Made by a program: the position numbers and the translations under genes. From positions 1 through 64,000 of the forward strand of contig JARBTX010000003.1 in the NCBI GenBank assembly GCA_029239975.1: 64,000 nucleotides of DNA. Reading direction: 5' to 3'. A model generated the notes under the pieces. It had not been told where the DNA came from. It ran no database searches and saw only the letters and a program-made list of their open reading frames with translations. This document shows positions 24,502-32,417 of the stretch, piece by piece. Positions within the stretch are counted from its first letter, which is position 1. Each line of letters starts with the position of its first letter. Source of the stretch: Anaerocolumna sp. GTDB taxonomy: Bacteria; Bacillota; Clostridia; Lachnospirales; Lachnospiraceae.

Positions 24502-24857
24502 TGCGCAGAATAGGAAAGCAAGAAGATTGTTGCTACCACTCTGATACTAACCATTTGTGATATAAATGAATGAGTTGTCCAATTAGATGAAGTAAAATTC
24601 TTTACAAATCTTGATTAGACAGCTCTTTTTGAGTTGAAATAAAACAAATTTTTATTTTATATTTAGGTAAATTTAAGAAAAAAATGCATAATCTTTAAAA
24701 ATAAGGCTCGAAAATAATTACTCATTGTGTTATAATGTATGATAATACTGTAAAAAATACAAAGAGAAGTATGTAATTAGCACGGTTATCATATATCCTA
24801 TTTGTATATATGTGGAAAAGGGGAAGATTGTCCAAGATATAAAGTGGAGGTAATACA
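24502..24857. other. Intergenic stretch before the cdaA operon
   Basis: Apart from the hairpin at 24572-24626 and an isolated TATAAT at 24731-24736 without a clear -35 box, I see nothing. GGAGG at 24846-24850 belongs to the next gene. Confidence 0.4.
24572..24626. repeat. Dispersed hairpin repeat, copy 2
   Basis: The arms GAGTTGTCCAATTA (24572-24585) and TTGATTAGACAGCTC (24611-24625) pair imperfectly and are followed by TTTTT. The sequence is related along its length to the hairpin at 13879-13935. It could terminate the zinc-ribbon gene. Confidence 0.5.
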
Positions 24858-25268
24858 ATGTTAAATAATAGAAAGATTAGAATCATGACAAAGCTTGCCT
24901 TGTACGAAGAAAATGAAGGTAAAGAAGAAATAAAAATGGGCAAGTTCTATAAAACAGATTATGTTAGATTTCAATTACTAAAATCTATCGTAAGCGTGAC
25001 AGTTGGTTATATTCTAATTTTATTAATGATAGGGATGTATAAAGCAGAATACCTTATTAGTAAGGCAGTCAGTCTTGATTTTGTACGATTAGGTCAATAT
25101 ATCTTAGGTTTTTATATTATGTTAATAACCATATATGTAACAGGCTCATTAATTGGATACTCAATCAAATATGATAAATCTAGAAAACACTTATCGAAAT
25201 ATTATAAAACCCTAAAGAAATTAAACAATATCTACCATGATGAAAATAATGGTAGTGAGGAGGCATAA
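24858..25268 (+). CDS. Small two-segment membrane protein at the head of the cdaA operon
   Basis: A protein of 136 residues with two membrane segments (about residues 43-63 and 78-100) and charged ends. I do not recognise a family. A GGAGG site precedes the ATG. The next gene starts 3 bases after its stop, so both are translated from one message running toward cdaA. The position suggests a membrane role linked to c-di-AMP synthesis, but nothing in the sequence proves it. Confidence 0.6.
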   Translation: MLNNRKIRIMTKLALYEENEGKEEIKMGKFYKTDYVRFQLLKSIVSVTVGYILILLMIGMYKAEYLISKAVSLDFVRLGQYILGFYIMLITIYVTGSLIGYSIKYDKSRKHLSKYYKTLKKLNNIYHDENNGSEEA

Positions 25269-25271
25269 ACA

Positions 25272-26321
25272 ATGATGACGTTATTAGTATTAAGAGCGAG
25301 GTTACGAACTCTATATCAAAAATATGAACTATATATCGATCCCTTTTTCAAATTTATCACCGCATTTATAGTTCTACAATTAATCAATACAACAATAGGG
25401 TATGACAATCGCTTAAAACAATTACCAATTGTATTAGCTTTATCATTGTTAAGTGCGTTTACACCATCTGCTGTCCTTGTATTATTAGCAGCATTTGTAT
25501 CCATTGGGCATATTTACTTTGTATCCAAAATATTATCTGTAATCATAATCTTGATTATAATGATAATGTATTTATTATTTGTTCGTTTTACGCCAAGATT
25601 AGGATATGTCGTAGTTGCAATTCCTATTCTATATTTATTAAAGATGCCTTATCTTGTACCTATTGTTCTTGGATTATTTACAACTCCTATCTCAATAGTT
25701 CCAACAAGTTGTGGAGTCATAATTTACTATTTATTTAAAATTATGAAAGAGGCAGCAAGTATGCAAGTTGATGTAAGTATAGATGATACTCTTCAGTTAT
25801 ATACTTATGTTATTAATAGTTTAGTAAACAATAAACAAATGATTATGTCTATAATTATATTTTCACTGATTATCATTGTAACTTATGTTATTAGACGTAA
25901 AAAATTCGATTATGCTCGTGAGATTGCAATTGCATCTGGAGCACTTACTTGTATTTTAGCATTCTTAATCAGTGACTTAAGACTAGACGTCTCTGAGCAA
26001 ATTGGTGCCATGATATTGGGAACATTAATTTCTGCTATTATCGCAGTGGTTATGCAGTTTTTCTATATGACACTGGATTACACTGGGGTAGAACATGTTC
26101 AATTTGAAGATGAAGATTACTATTATTATGTCAAAGCAGTTCCTAAAATTAATGTTACAACACCACAAATAAATGTAAAGCGATTTAATACACAAAAAAA
26201 TGCTACTTTACATGAAGGCTTAACAGGTAAGATAAATATTGAAGTCATATCAGACGATGACGATGATGATTATTTGGAGTACGAGGATTATGGTACGAAA
26301 AATAAAAATGATTCAAAATAA
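25272..26321 (+). CDS. Polytopic membrane protein upstream of cdaA
   Basis: A protein of 349 residues with about eight hydrophobic segments between residues 20 and 270, then a hydrophilic cytoplasmic tail that ends in an Asp/Glu-rich stretch (near residues 325-340). No transporter or enzyme motif is evident. It lies 3 bases after the small membrane gene and 25 bases before cdaA on the same strand, so it is almost surely in the same operon. It could be a partner or regulator of CdaA; I cannot name the family. Confidence 0.65.
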   Translation: MMTLLVLRARLRTLYQKYELYIDPFFKFITAFIVLQLINTTIGYDNRLKQLPIVLALSLLSAFTPSAVLVLLAAFVSIGHIYFVSKILSVIIILIIMIMYLLFVRFTPRLGYVVVAIPILYLLKMPYLVPIVLGLFTTPISIVPTSCGVIIYYLFKIMKEAASMQVDVSIDDTLQLYTYVINSLVNNKQMIMSIIIFSLIIIVTYVIRRKKFDYAREIAIASGALTCILAFLISDLRLDVSEQIGAMILGTLISAIIAVVMQFFYMTLDYTGVEHVQFEDEDYYYYVKAVPKINVTTPQINVKRFNTQKNATLHEGLTGKINIEVISDDDDDDYLEYEDYGTKNKNDSK

Positions 26322-26346
26322 TACTTAGTAAAGCAGGTGTGGTTAT

Positions 26347-27225
26347 ATGGAGACGATAATAAGTTTTTTTAAAGATTACGTAGCTTGGCTATCACTCCCC
26401 AAGATAGGAATAACTGATATTCTTGAAATTCTTATAATCGCTTTTGCGATTTATCATGTTATAACTTGGGTAAAACAGACAAGAGCTTGGATGTTGGTGA
26501 AGGGTCTTATTGTATTGCTTATCGTTTGGCTAATAGCTTCCATATTAAACCTGAATGTTATACTTTGGATATTCTTTAAGAGTATTAATGTTGGTATTAT
26601 AGCTTTAATCATTGTTTTCCAACCTGAATTTCGTAAAGCGTTAGAACAGCTTGGACAAAATAATTTAGTAACTCCATTATTTAATTTTAATGATTCAAAA
26701 GATAAGAGTGAACGTTTTTCTGATCATGTAGTGAATGCAATTGTAAAGGCTACTTTTGAATTAGCAAAGACAAAAACGGGAGCGCTTATTGTAATTGAAA
26801 AAGATGTCCATTTAAGTGAATTTGAAAAAACCGGTATCGAAATTGACTCCTTAATTAGCAGCCAGTTATTAATAAATATTTTTGAACATAATACTCCTTT
26901 ACATGATGGAGCAGTAATACTTAGAGGAAATAGAATTGCAGCAGCTACGTGTTATTTACCCTTAACTGACAATATGCATTTAAGCAAAGACTTAGGAACT
27001 AGGCATAGAGCGGGAATAGGTATAAGTGAAGTTAGTGATAGTATAACAATTATTGTTTCAGAAGAAACGGGTAAGGTATCCATTGCCACGGGCGGGACGT
27101 TAATACGTAATGTTGATGGTGATTATTTGCATAATAAACTTATTGTTGCTCAGAATAAAGTAACGGATGTTAAGAAAATTAAGTTATGGAAGGGAAGAGC
27201 GAAACATGAAAGAGAGATTGACTAA
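26347..27225 (+). CDS. cdaA: Diadenylate cyclase CdaA
   Basis: A protein of 292 residues that makes c-di-AMP from two ATP at the membrane. Three membrane segments occupy residues 20-95. The DisA_N catalytic domain follows with the signatures LHDGAVILRGNRIAAA (near residue 180) and GTRHRAGIGISE (near 218), which hold the DGA and RHR active-site residues. The length is usual for CdaA/YbbP. Its end overlaps cdaR by 20 bases, the classical cdaA-cdaR pairing. The third usual partner, glmM, is not in this window. Confidence 0.95.
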   Translation: METIISFFKDYVAWLSLPKIGITDILEILIIAFAIYHVITWVKQTRAWMLVKGLIVLLIVWLIASILNLNVILWIFFKSINVGIIALIIVFQPEFRKALEQLGQNNLVTPLFNFNDSKDKSERFSDHVVNAIVKATFELAKTKTGALIVIEKDVHLSEFEKTGIEIDSLISSQLLINIFEHNTPLHDGAVILRGNRIAAATCYLPLTDNMHLSKDLGTRHRAGIGISEVSDSITIIVSEETGKVSIATGGTLIRNVDGDYLHNKLIVAQNKVTDVKKIKLWKGRAKHEREID

Positions 27226-28432
27226 GAATATAGGTCTTAAGATTCTATCCACAGCTTTGGCAGTGCTTCTCTGGATTGTTATATTGAATGTGGATGACCC
27301 AGTTAAAACAGAAACATTTGAAGATATCCCTGTAACTAAAATTAATGAAAAAGTTTTGCAATCAAAAGATAAAGTATATGAAGTGGTATCTGGAGATACA
27401 ATAGATGTTAAAGTAAAAGGTAAACGATCGAAAATAGAAGCATTAAGAAAATCAGATTTTCAAGCTATAGCTGATTTATCACAATTGTCCATCGTAGATG
27501 CAGTTCCTATCGTCGTTTCAATACCTAAATACAATAGATCAGTAGATATTATTGATCGAGATACCTTTACAATGCAGGTTAGATTAGAAAATCTTAAGAC
27601 AGAACAGTTTCGTATTGATGTAGTAGAGAAAGGTACCGTTGCAGAAGGGTATTACATTAAAGAGAAAACAGCTAGACCTAACATCATACAGGTATCTGGA
27701 GCAGAAACTGTAATGAATAAAATAAAAGAAGTAGTAGTAGAAGTTGATGTGAATAATATAAGTGAATCCATTAAAAATCGTATTTTAATACCTAAAGTCT
27801 ATGATAAAAATGGTACTTTGATGGATTCTAGTAAAATGACTTTAAACTATGAAGAAGTAGAAGTGTCGGTTAATCTATTAAAAACGAAAACAGTTAATTT
27901 ATTCATAGAATTAAAAGGAACTCCATACTATGGTTATGAGTATGTAAATTTCGAGTATGAACCAAAACAGGTTGTAATTGCTGGTGAACAAGAAGATCTT
28001 GATAAAGTACAATATATTATGGGTGAGTATAATATTGACTTTAAGAGAAATGATATAGTGGACGAAGTTAATATACAAGACTTTATTAAGGATAATGTTA
28101 TACTAATTGATGAAAATCAAAATGCTGTTATAAATATTGATATAGAAAAATTAGATAGCAAAGAAGTAAGTTACGCCGTTGATGAGTTGGAGATAAGAAA
28201 TTTACCGCAGGGTTTAAGTGCAACCATTAATAAAGATGCTGAAATTGATGTTTTTGTTTATGGTCACAATACTTTATTACCTAATATTAATAAAAATGAT
28301 TTGAAACCGTATATCGATTTTTCTGATGCAGAAGCAGGAACAAAATTATATAATATTCAATTTGATACAGTGGAAAATGGGATAACCTTATCAAATCCTA
28401 GTGTTAGTGTAACATTAAATGAATCGGATTAG
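27206..28432 (+). CDS. cdaR: CdaA regulator CdaR (YbbR domains)
   Basis: A protein of 408 residues with one N-terminal membrane anchor (residues 7-27, ILSTALAVLLWIVIL) and extracellular YbbR repeats, seen as recurring segments with DVKVKGKRSKI, VVEVDVNNIS and IELKGTP. YbbR proteins bind and modulate CdaA. The ATG at 27206 was chosen because a purine-rich ribosome site precedes it and the anchor then starts at the usual distance; the frame is open from 27167. It overlaps cdaA by 20 bases, so the two are coupled. Confidence 0.9.
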   Translation: MKERLTKNIGLKILSTALAVLLWIVILNVDDPVKTETFEDIPVTKINEKVLQSKDKVYEVVSGDTIDVKVKGKRSKIEALRKSDFQAIADLSQLSIVDAVPIVVSIPKYNRSVDIIDRDTFTMQVRLENLKTEQFRIDVVEKGTVAEGYYIKEKTARPNIIQVSGAETVMNKIKEVVVEVDVNNISESIKNRILIPKVYDKNGTLMDSSKMTLNYEEVEVSVNLLKTKTVNLFIELKGTPYYGYEYVNFEYEPKQVVIAGEQEDLDKVQYIMGEYNIDFKRNDIVDEVNIQDFIKDNVILIDENQNAVINIDIEKLDSKEVSYAVDELEIRNLPQGLSATINKDAEIDVFVYGHNTLLPNINKNDLKPYIDFSDAEAGTKLYNIQFDTVENGITLSNPSVSVTLNESD

Positions 28433-28502
28433 ATTATATTCATATCTACAATTAAATTGAATACATACAATAAACCAAAGGCGGTTTATAGGAGGTAGGA
28501 AA

Positions 28503-28778
28503 ATGGTAAGTAATAAGGTTGTAGTAAAAAATCCATCTGGATTACATTTACGACCAGCGGGTATACTTTGTAAAACTGCGATAGAGTATAGATCTAAGAT
28601 TAACATTAAATTTAAGGATTCTATTGCGAATGCTAAAAGTGTACTAAGCGTTTTGGGTGCATGTATAAAAACCGGAGATGAAATTGAGATTACTTGCGAG
28701 GGAGAAGATGAAAAAGAAGCTCTTATAACCTTAATAACAGCCATTGAAGAAGGTCTTGGGGAAGATTTAACGGAATAA
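28503..28778 (+). CDS. ptsH: Phosphocarrier protein HPr
   Basis: A protein of 91 residues, the usual HPr length. The active-site motif PSGLHLRPAG puts His at position 15 and Arg at 17, as in phosphotransferase-system HPr. Ser46 lies in NAKSVLSVLGA, the place where HPr kinase acts in Firmicutes, so regulatory phosphorylation is possible. AGGAGG precedes the ATG. It follows cdaR by 70 bases and may be on the same transcript. With His15 and Ser46 both present it is HPr-like rather than the His-less Crh. Confidence 0.9.
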   Translation: MVSNKVVVKNPSGLHLRPAGILCKTAIEYRSKINIKFKDSIANAKSVLSVLGACIKTGDEIEITCEGEDEKEALITLITAIEEGLGEDLTE

Positions 28779-29070
28779 CAAGAAAGATCTTTTGTAAAAA
28801 TAAAAAAATAATTACACATAATACTTAAATAGCATACATTAAACATTTGACTGGTTAAACGCTATCAATGAGCAATTTAAATCCAGAAAAAATATTTATT
28901 GTATGCTATATTTATATAAAGGTTGATATACAATTGTCTATTCTAATATTGAATTAAATAATTGCATATAATTGGTTAATGCATATATTGATTCATAAAT
29001 AAAGCTATTAAATAAATGGACTTAGATATCTACCATTAAATAATTACATATATAATTATTATAGAATTAA

Positions 29071-30045
29071 CTATTTAATAATTTCTTTATACCATTTCTT
29101 TATTACGTCTTCCGCTTTTTTCATATGAATATTAAATCCAAGGTCTTTTGATGCAACTTCTTTGGAATCATAAATCTCAATACTCCAATCCCACCAGAAC
29201 ACTCCTGCAAACCAAGGTTCATCATGTAAAGCTGTTAAACAAGAATCATAAAAATTAGCTTGTTCCTCTTCATCCATAGGGAAATCACGATGGGTAAAAT
29301 CCCAAGGCATCATAGCACAACCTTTTGCACTTCTACATCCAATTTCCATAAACAGAATAGGTTTACCGAACTTTTCGCTAACTGCTTTTAATTTCTTTGC
29401 AATTTGTCTCCACTTATTTGTCATATTCTCTAGGGAATCGCCCGGATATTCAGCTACTGGATAATAAGCAGAAGTACCAATGTAATCTAATTCATCAAAC
29501 CATTTTACATTTTCTTCTTTTCCATGGTTTGTATTATAAACTAATGGTCCGTGGTAGATTTCTTTCACTTCTTTAATTAAGGATCTCCAAAAAGTTTCTT
29601 TACGTTCAGTACCTAACATTTCACAACCTAGACAAAACATTTCGCAGTTATAATCTTCGGCAATTTCTGCGTAATGGCATAGAAAAGCAGAGTAGCTTTC
29701 AAACCATGCTTTCCAATACTTATCATTTCCCATCATATCTTCATCTGGAAAATTAATTAAAGCTCTCCACATGCCATCATCACAATTAATCATCGGTTTT
29801 AGACAAACCTTTAAGCCTTTCTCATGTGCACGATTGATTGCAAATATAACATCTTTATCGGTAATAGTTCTACGATAGTCAAAGAGTATCTCTGTTGAAG
29901 AGTAAGTTTTTTGCTGTATGTTAAATGCTAAGCACATCCATTCTGTTCCTGTTTCACAAAGCCTGTCTACAGATTCCATAGCTTTTTGGGTGCGATAAGC
30001 TCCTTTTTTAGCTCCATATCCATAGGTATATCCTTTAATAAACAT
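29071..30045 (-). CDS. Glycoside hydrolase, GH113-like
   Basis: A protein of 324 residues with the TIM-barrel sequence pattern of GH113 beta-mannanases: KPMINCDDGMWR near residue 97, the presumed acid/base Glu in CLGCEMLGTER (near 140) and the presumed nucleophile Glu in ILFMEIGCRSAKG (near 230). GVFWWDWSI near 285 suits a sugar-binding tryptophan loop. There is no signal peptide, so it acts inside the cell, probably on imported oligosaccharides. AGGAGG lies 6 bases before the ATG. No transporter genes adjoin. The substrate (mannan type or other) is inferred from family only. Confidence 0.75.
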   Translation of the reverse strand: MFIKGYTYGYGAKKGAYRTQKAMESVDRLCETGTEWMCLAFNIQQKTYSSTEILFDYRRTITDKDVIFAINRAHEKGLKVCLKPMINCDDGMWRALINFPDEDMMGNDKYWKAWFESYSAFLCHYAEIAEDYNCEMFCLGCEMLGTERKETFWRSLIKEVKEIYHGPLVYNTNHGKEENVKWFDELDYIGTSAYYPVAEYPGDSLENMTNKWRQIAKKLKAVSEKFGKPILFMEIGCRSAKGCAMMPWDFTHRDFPMDEEEQANFYDSCLTALHDEPWFAGVFWWDWSIEIYDSKEVASKDLGFNIHMKKAEDVIKKWYKEIIK

Positions 30046-30289
30046 ATATGACCTCCTAAGTTTGATTTAATGTAATAGTAACATGCTAGTAAAATCACGT
30101 AAATGTGATATATTATAATTAGATTGTACATTATTTTTTGTGTATAATAGTGCATTTTATTCTGTTCACTGAAACAATTTTATTTTCAGTTATATTAAAA
30201 GAAGCTTGCGCATAATTATAAGTACCATATTTATATATATACGACATAAAATATGGCATATTTAATAAAATAAATTCTTAAAATAACAG

Positions 30290-30318
30290 TTGTAAAATTT
30301 TGAGTGCAATGATATAAT
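30290..30318 (+). promoter_or_regulatory. Sigma-A promoter of leuA with a long leader
   Basis: TTGTAA (30290-30295), 17-bp spacer, TATAAT (30313-30318). Transcription would start near 30325, leaving a leader of about 190 bases before leuA. I find no T-box signature in it and no hairpin with a T-tract. The rest of 30046-30289 is AT-rich with nothing recognisable. Confidence 0.65.
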
Positions 30319-30512
30319 GTAGAACAACTAATAACAAGCTATTTTATCTATGAGCAAAGGGATGATAAGGATGGGGCTAGAGTAGACAACGCCAAATTAT
30401 TTATTGTAAAAAAATACAGTGTGATATATCGACTCCGTGGCTAATTAATAATGTTTCATTTATTATAAGTCATTTTTAAAATGTAAAATTATAAATTTTG
30501 GAGGATATTATC

Positions 30513-32192
30513 ATGATGAATTTTAAGAGATATAAAAGAGTACCTGTTGTAGATTTTCCAATTAGACAATGGCCTAATAAGCAGATCGAAAAAGCACCAA
30601 TATGGTGTAGCGTAGATTTAAGAGATGGTAATCAAGCATTAATTGAACCAATGGTAGTGGAAGAAAAAGTTGAGTTTTTTAATTTACTTGTTAAGTTAGG
30701 CTTTAAAGAAATTGAAGTTGGATTTCCTTCTGCTTCACAGATAGAATTTGATTTTTTACGTCAATTAGTTGATCGTAGGTTAATACCTGATGATGTGGTT
30801 GTTCAAGTATTAGTTCAATGCCGTGAACATTTAATAAAAAGAACATTTGAGGCCTTAGCAGGTGTTAAAAAGGCCATTGTTCATGTATACAATTCCACTT
30901 CAACACTTCAACGTGATGTGGTATTTGGCTTAGGTAGAGACGAAATAAAGCAAATAGCTATTGATGGTACAAAATTAGTAAAAGAGTATGCAAAAGATTT
31001 TCCAGGAGAGATTATATTAGAATATTCACCTGAAAGTTTTACTGGGACAGAACTGGATTTTTCAATGGATATTTGTACCGCTGTACAGGATGTTTGGGAG
31101 CCTACTCCAGACAAAAAGATAATATTTAATTTACCTGCAACAGTCGAGATGAATACACCAAATGTTTATGCTGACCAAATAGAATGGATGCATACGCATT
31201 TTAAGAATAGAGATAGTATTATCCTAAGTGTTCACCCACATAACGATAGAGGAACTGGAATTGCTATCAGTGAGTTAGCTTTACTTGCTGGAGCCGATCG
31301 TGTAGAAGGTACTTTATTTGGTAATGGAGAACGAACAGGAAATGTTGATATATTAACTATTGCATTTAACATGTTTTCTCAAGGTATTAATCCTAATTTA
31401 GAAATTGATAATATAAATGAAATTATAGAAGTTTATGAACGTTGCTGTAAGATTCCTGTTCATGTTAGACATCCATATGCAGGAAAATTAGTATTTACAG
31501 CGTTTTCAGGATCGCATCAAGATGCTATTAATAAAGGTATTAAAGCTATGCATGAAAGAAATAGCCAAATCTGGGAAGTACCATATCTTCCTATTGATCC
31601 AGCTGATATCGGTAGAAAGTATGAACCTATTGTTCGTATCAATAGTCAGTCTGGTAAAGGCGGAGTTGCATTTATTATGGAAACATATTATGGCTTTAAA
31701 TTGCCAAAAGGAATGCATAAAGAATTTGCTGATATTATTCAAGTCATTTCTGAAAAGCAGGGAGAAGTTGCACCGGATCAGATTATGCAAGAATTTAAAG
31801 CAAATTATTTGGATCAAAAAGAGCCACTTCATTTTAGAAGATTTAAATTTGAAGATTTAACAGAAACGGATACTTCTTTTGATACGAAGGCAATCGTTGT
31901 TTATACGAATAAGGGTATTGAGAGAACTTACGAAGCCACTGGTAGTGGTCCAATTGATGCTGTTCAAAGAGGTTTACAGAAAGATTTAGGTATTAATATA
32001 AAGATACTAGATTACTCAGAACATGCATTAGGTGAAGGATCTAACGCGCAAGCGGCAGCTTACATTCATATAATGGATGTAAATACTGGTAAGACAGTAT
32101 TTGGTGTTGGTGTAAGTTCTAATATTACAAGAGCGTCAATTAGAGCAATATTTAGTGCAATAAATCGATTAGATTTAAGTATGAATCAATAA
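30513..32192 (+). CDS. leuA: 2-isopropylmalate synthase
   Basis: A protein of 559 residues of the longer LeuA class. It condenses acetyl-CoA with 2-oxoisovalerate, the first committed step of leucine synthesis. DLRDGNQALIEPM near residue 35 is the metal-binding HMGL-like motif; VHPHNDRGTG near 240 carries the two metal-binding His; LFGNGERTGNVD near 270 is the second signature. The C-terminal 130 residues form the LeuA dimer/allosteric domain expected for leucine feedback. GGAGG lies 8 bases before the ATG at 30513. The gene stands alone, with its own promoter and terminator. Confidence 0.95.
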   Translation: MMNFKRYKRVPVVDFPIRQWPNKQIEKAPIWCSVDLRDGNQALIEPMVVEEKVEFFNLLVKLGFKEIEVGFPSASQIEFDFLRQLVDRRLIPDDVVVQVLVQCREHLIKRTFEALAGVKKAIVHVYNSTSTLQRDVVFGLGRDEIKQIAIDGTKLVKEYAKDFPGEIILEYSPESFTGTELDFSMDICTAVQDVWEPTPDKKIIFNLPATVEMNTPNVYADQIEWMHTHFKNRDSIILSVHPHNDRGTGIAISELALLAGADRVEGTLFGNGERTGNVDILTIAFNMFSQGINPNLEIDNINEIIEVYERCCKIPVHVRHPYAGKLVFTAFSGSHQDAINKGIKAMHERNSQIWEVPYLPIDPADIGRKYEPIVRINSQSGKGGVAFIMETYYGFKLPKGMHKEFADIIQVISEKQGEVAPDQIMQEFKANYLDQKEPLHFRRFKFEDLTETDTSFDTKAIVVYTNKGIERTYEATGSGPIDAVQRGLQKDLGINIKILDYSEHALGEGSNAQAAAYIHIMDVNTGKTVFGVGVSSNITRASIRAIFSAINRLDLSMNQ

Positions 32193-32208
32193 TTAAAGGT
32201 AATATTGT

Positions 32209-32252
32209 AAGAGGATACAATACATATGTTTGATATGTGTGTGTCCTCTGTT
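32209..32252 (+). terminator. Terminator of leuA
   Basis: An imperfect stem of about 16 bp (AGAGGATACAATACATAT paired with ATATGTGTGTGTCCTCT) followed by a T-rich tract (GTTTGTT), 17 bases after the leuA stop. Confidence 0.65.
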
Positions 32253-32280
32253 TGTTACGCCCCGAAAACTTTATGTTATG

Positions 32281-32309
32281 TTGACTTGTATGCATTATAA
32301 TGCTATAAT
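32281..32309 (+). promoter_or_regulatory. Sigma-A promoter of the surface-polymer cluster
   Basis: TTGACT (32281-32286), 17-bp spacer, TATAAT (32304-32309). Transcription from about 32316 gives a leader of about 100 bases before the gene at 32418. Confidence 0.8.
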
Positions 32310-32346
32310 TTAGTCCAAAGGTTCAGAACATATTTATCATGCAAAT

Positions 32347-32398
32347 GGGGGTTAATAGCCCCTAATTATTTTGGCAACCGATAGATTTAACGTATCGG
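32347..32398 (+). promoter_or_regulatory. Leader with two small stem-loops
   Basis: Within the untranslated leader two short hairpins follow each other: GGGG-GTTAATA-GCCCC (32347-32362) and CCGATA-GATTTAACG-TATCGG (32378-32398). No T-tract follows either, and no known riboswitch consensus was recognised. They could stabilise the message or bind a ligand. Confidence 0.4.
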
Positions 32399-32417
32399 AA
32401 ATGCACAGGAGGAAACC

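Noticed and set aside
30325-30512. T-box riboswitch in front of leuA
   Set aside because: I found no T-box TGG sequence (GGGTGGNACCGCG-like) and no terminator hairpin in the leader.
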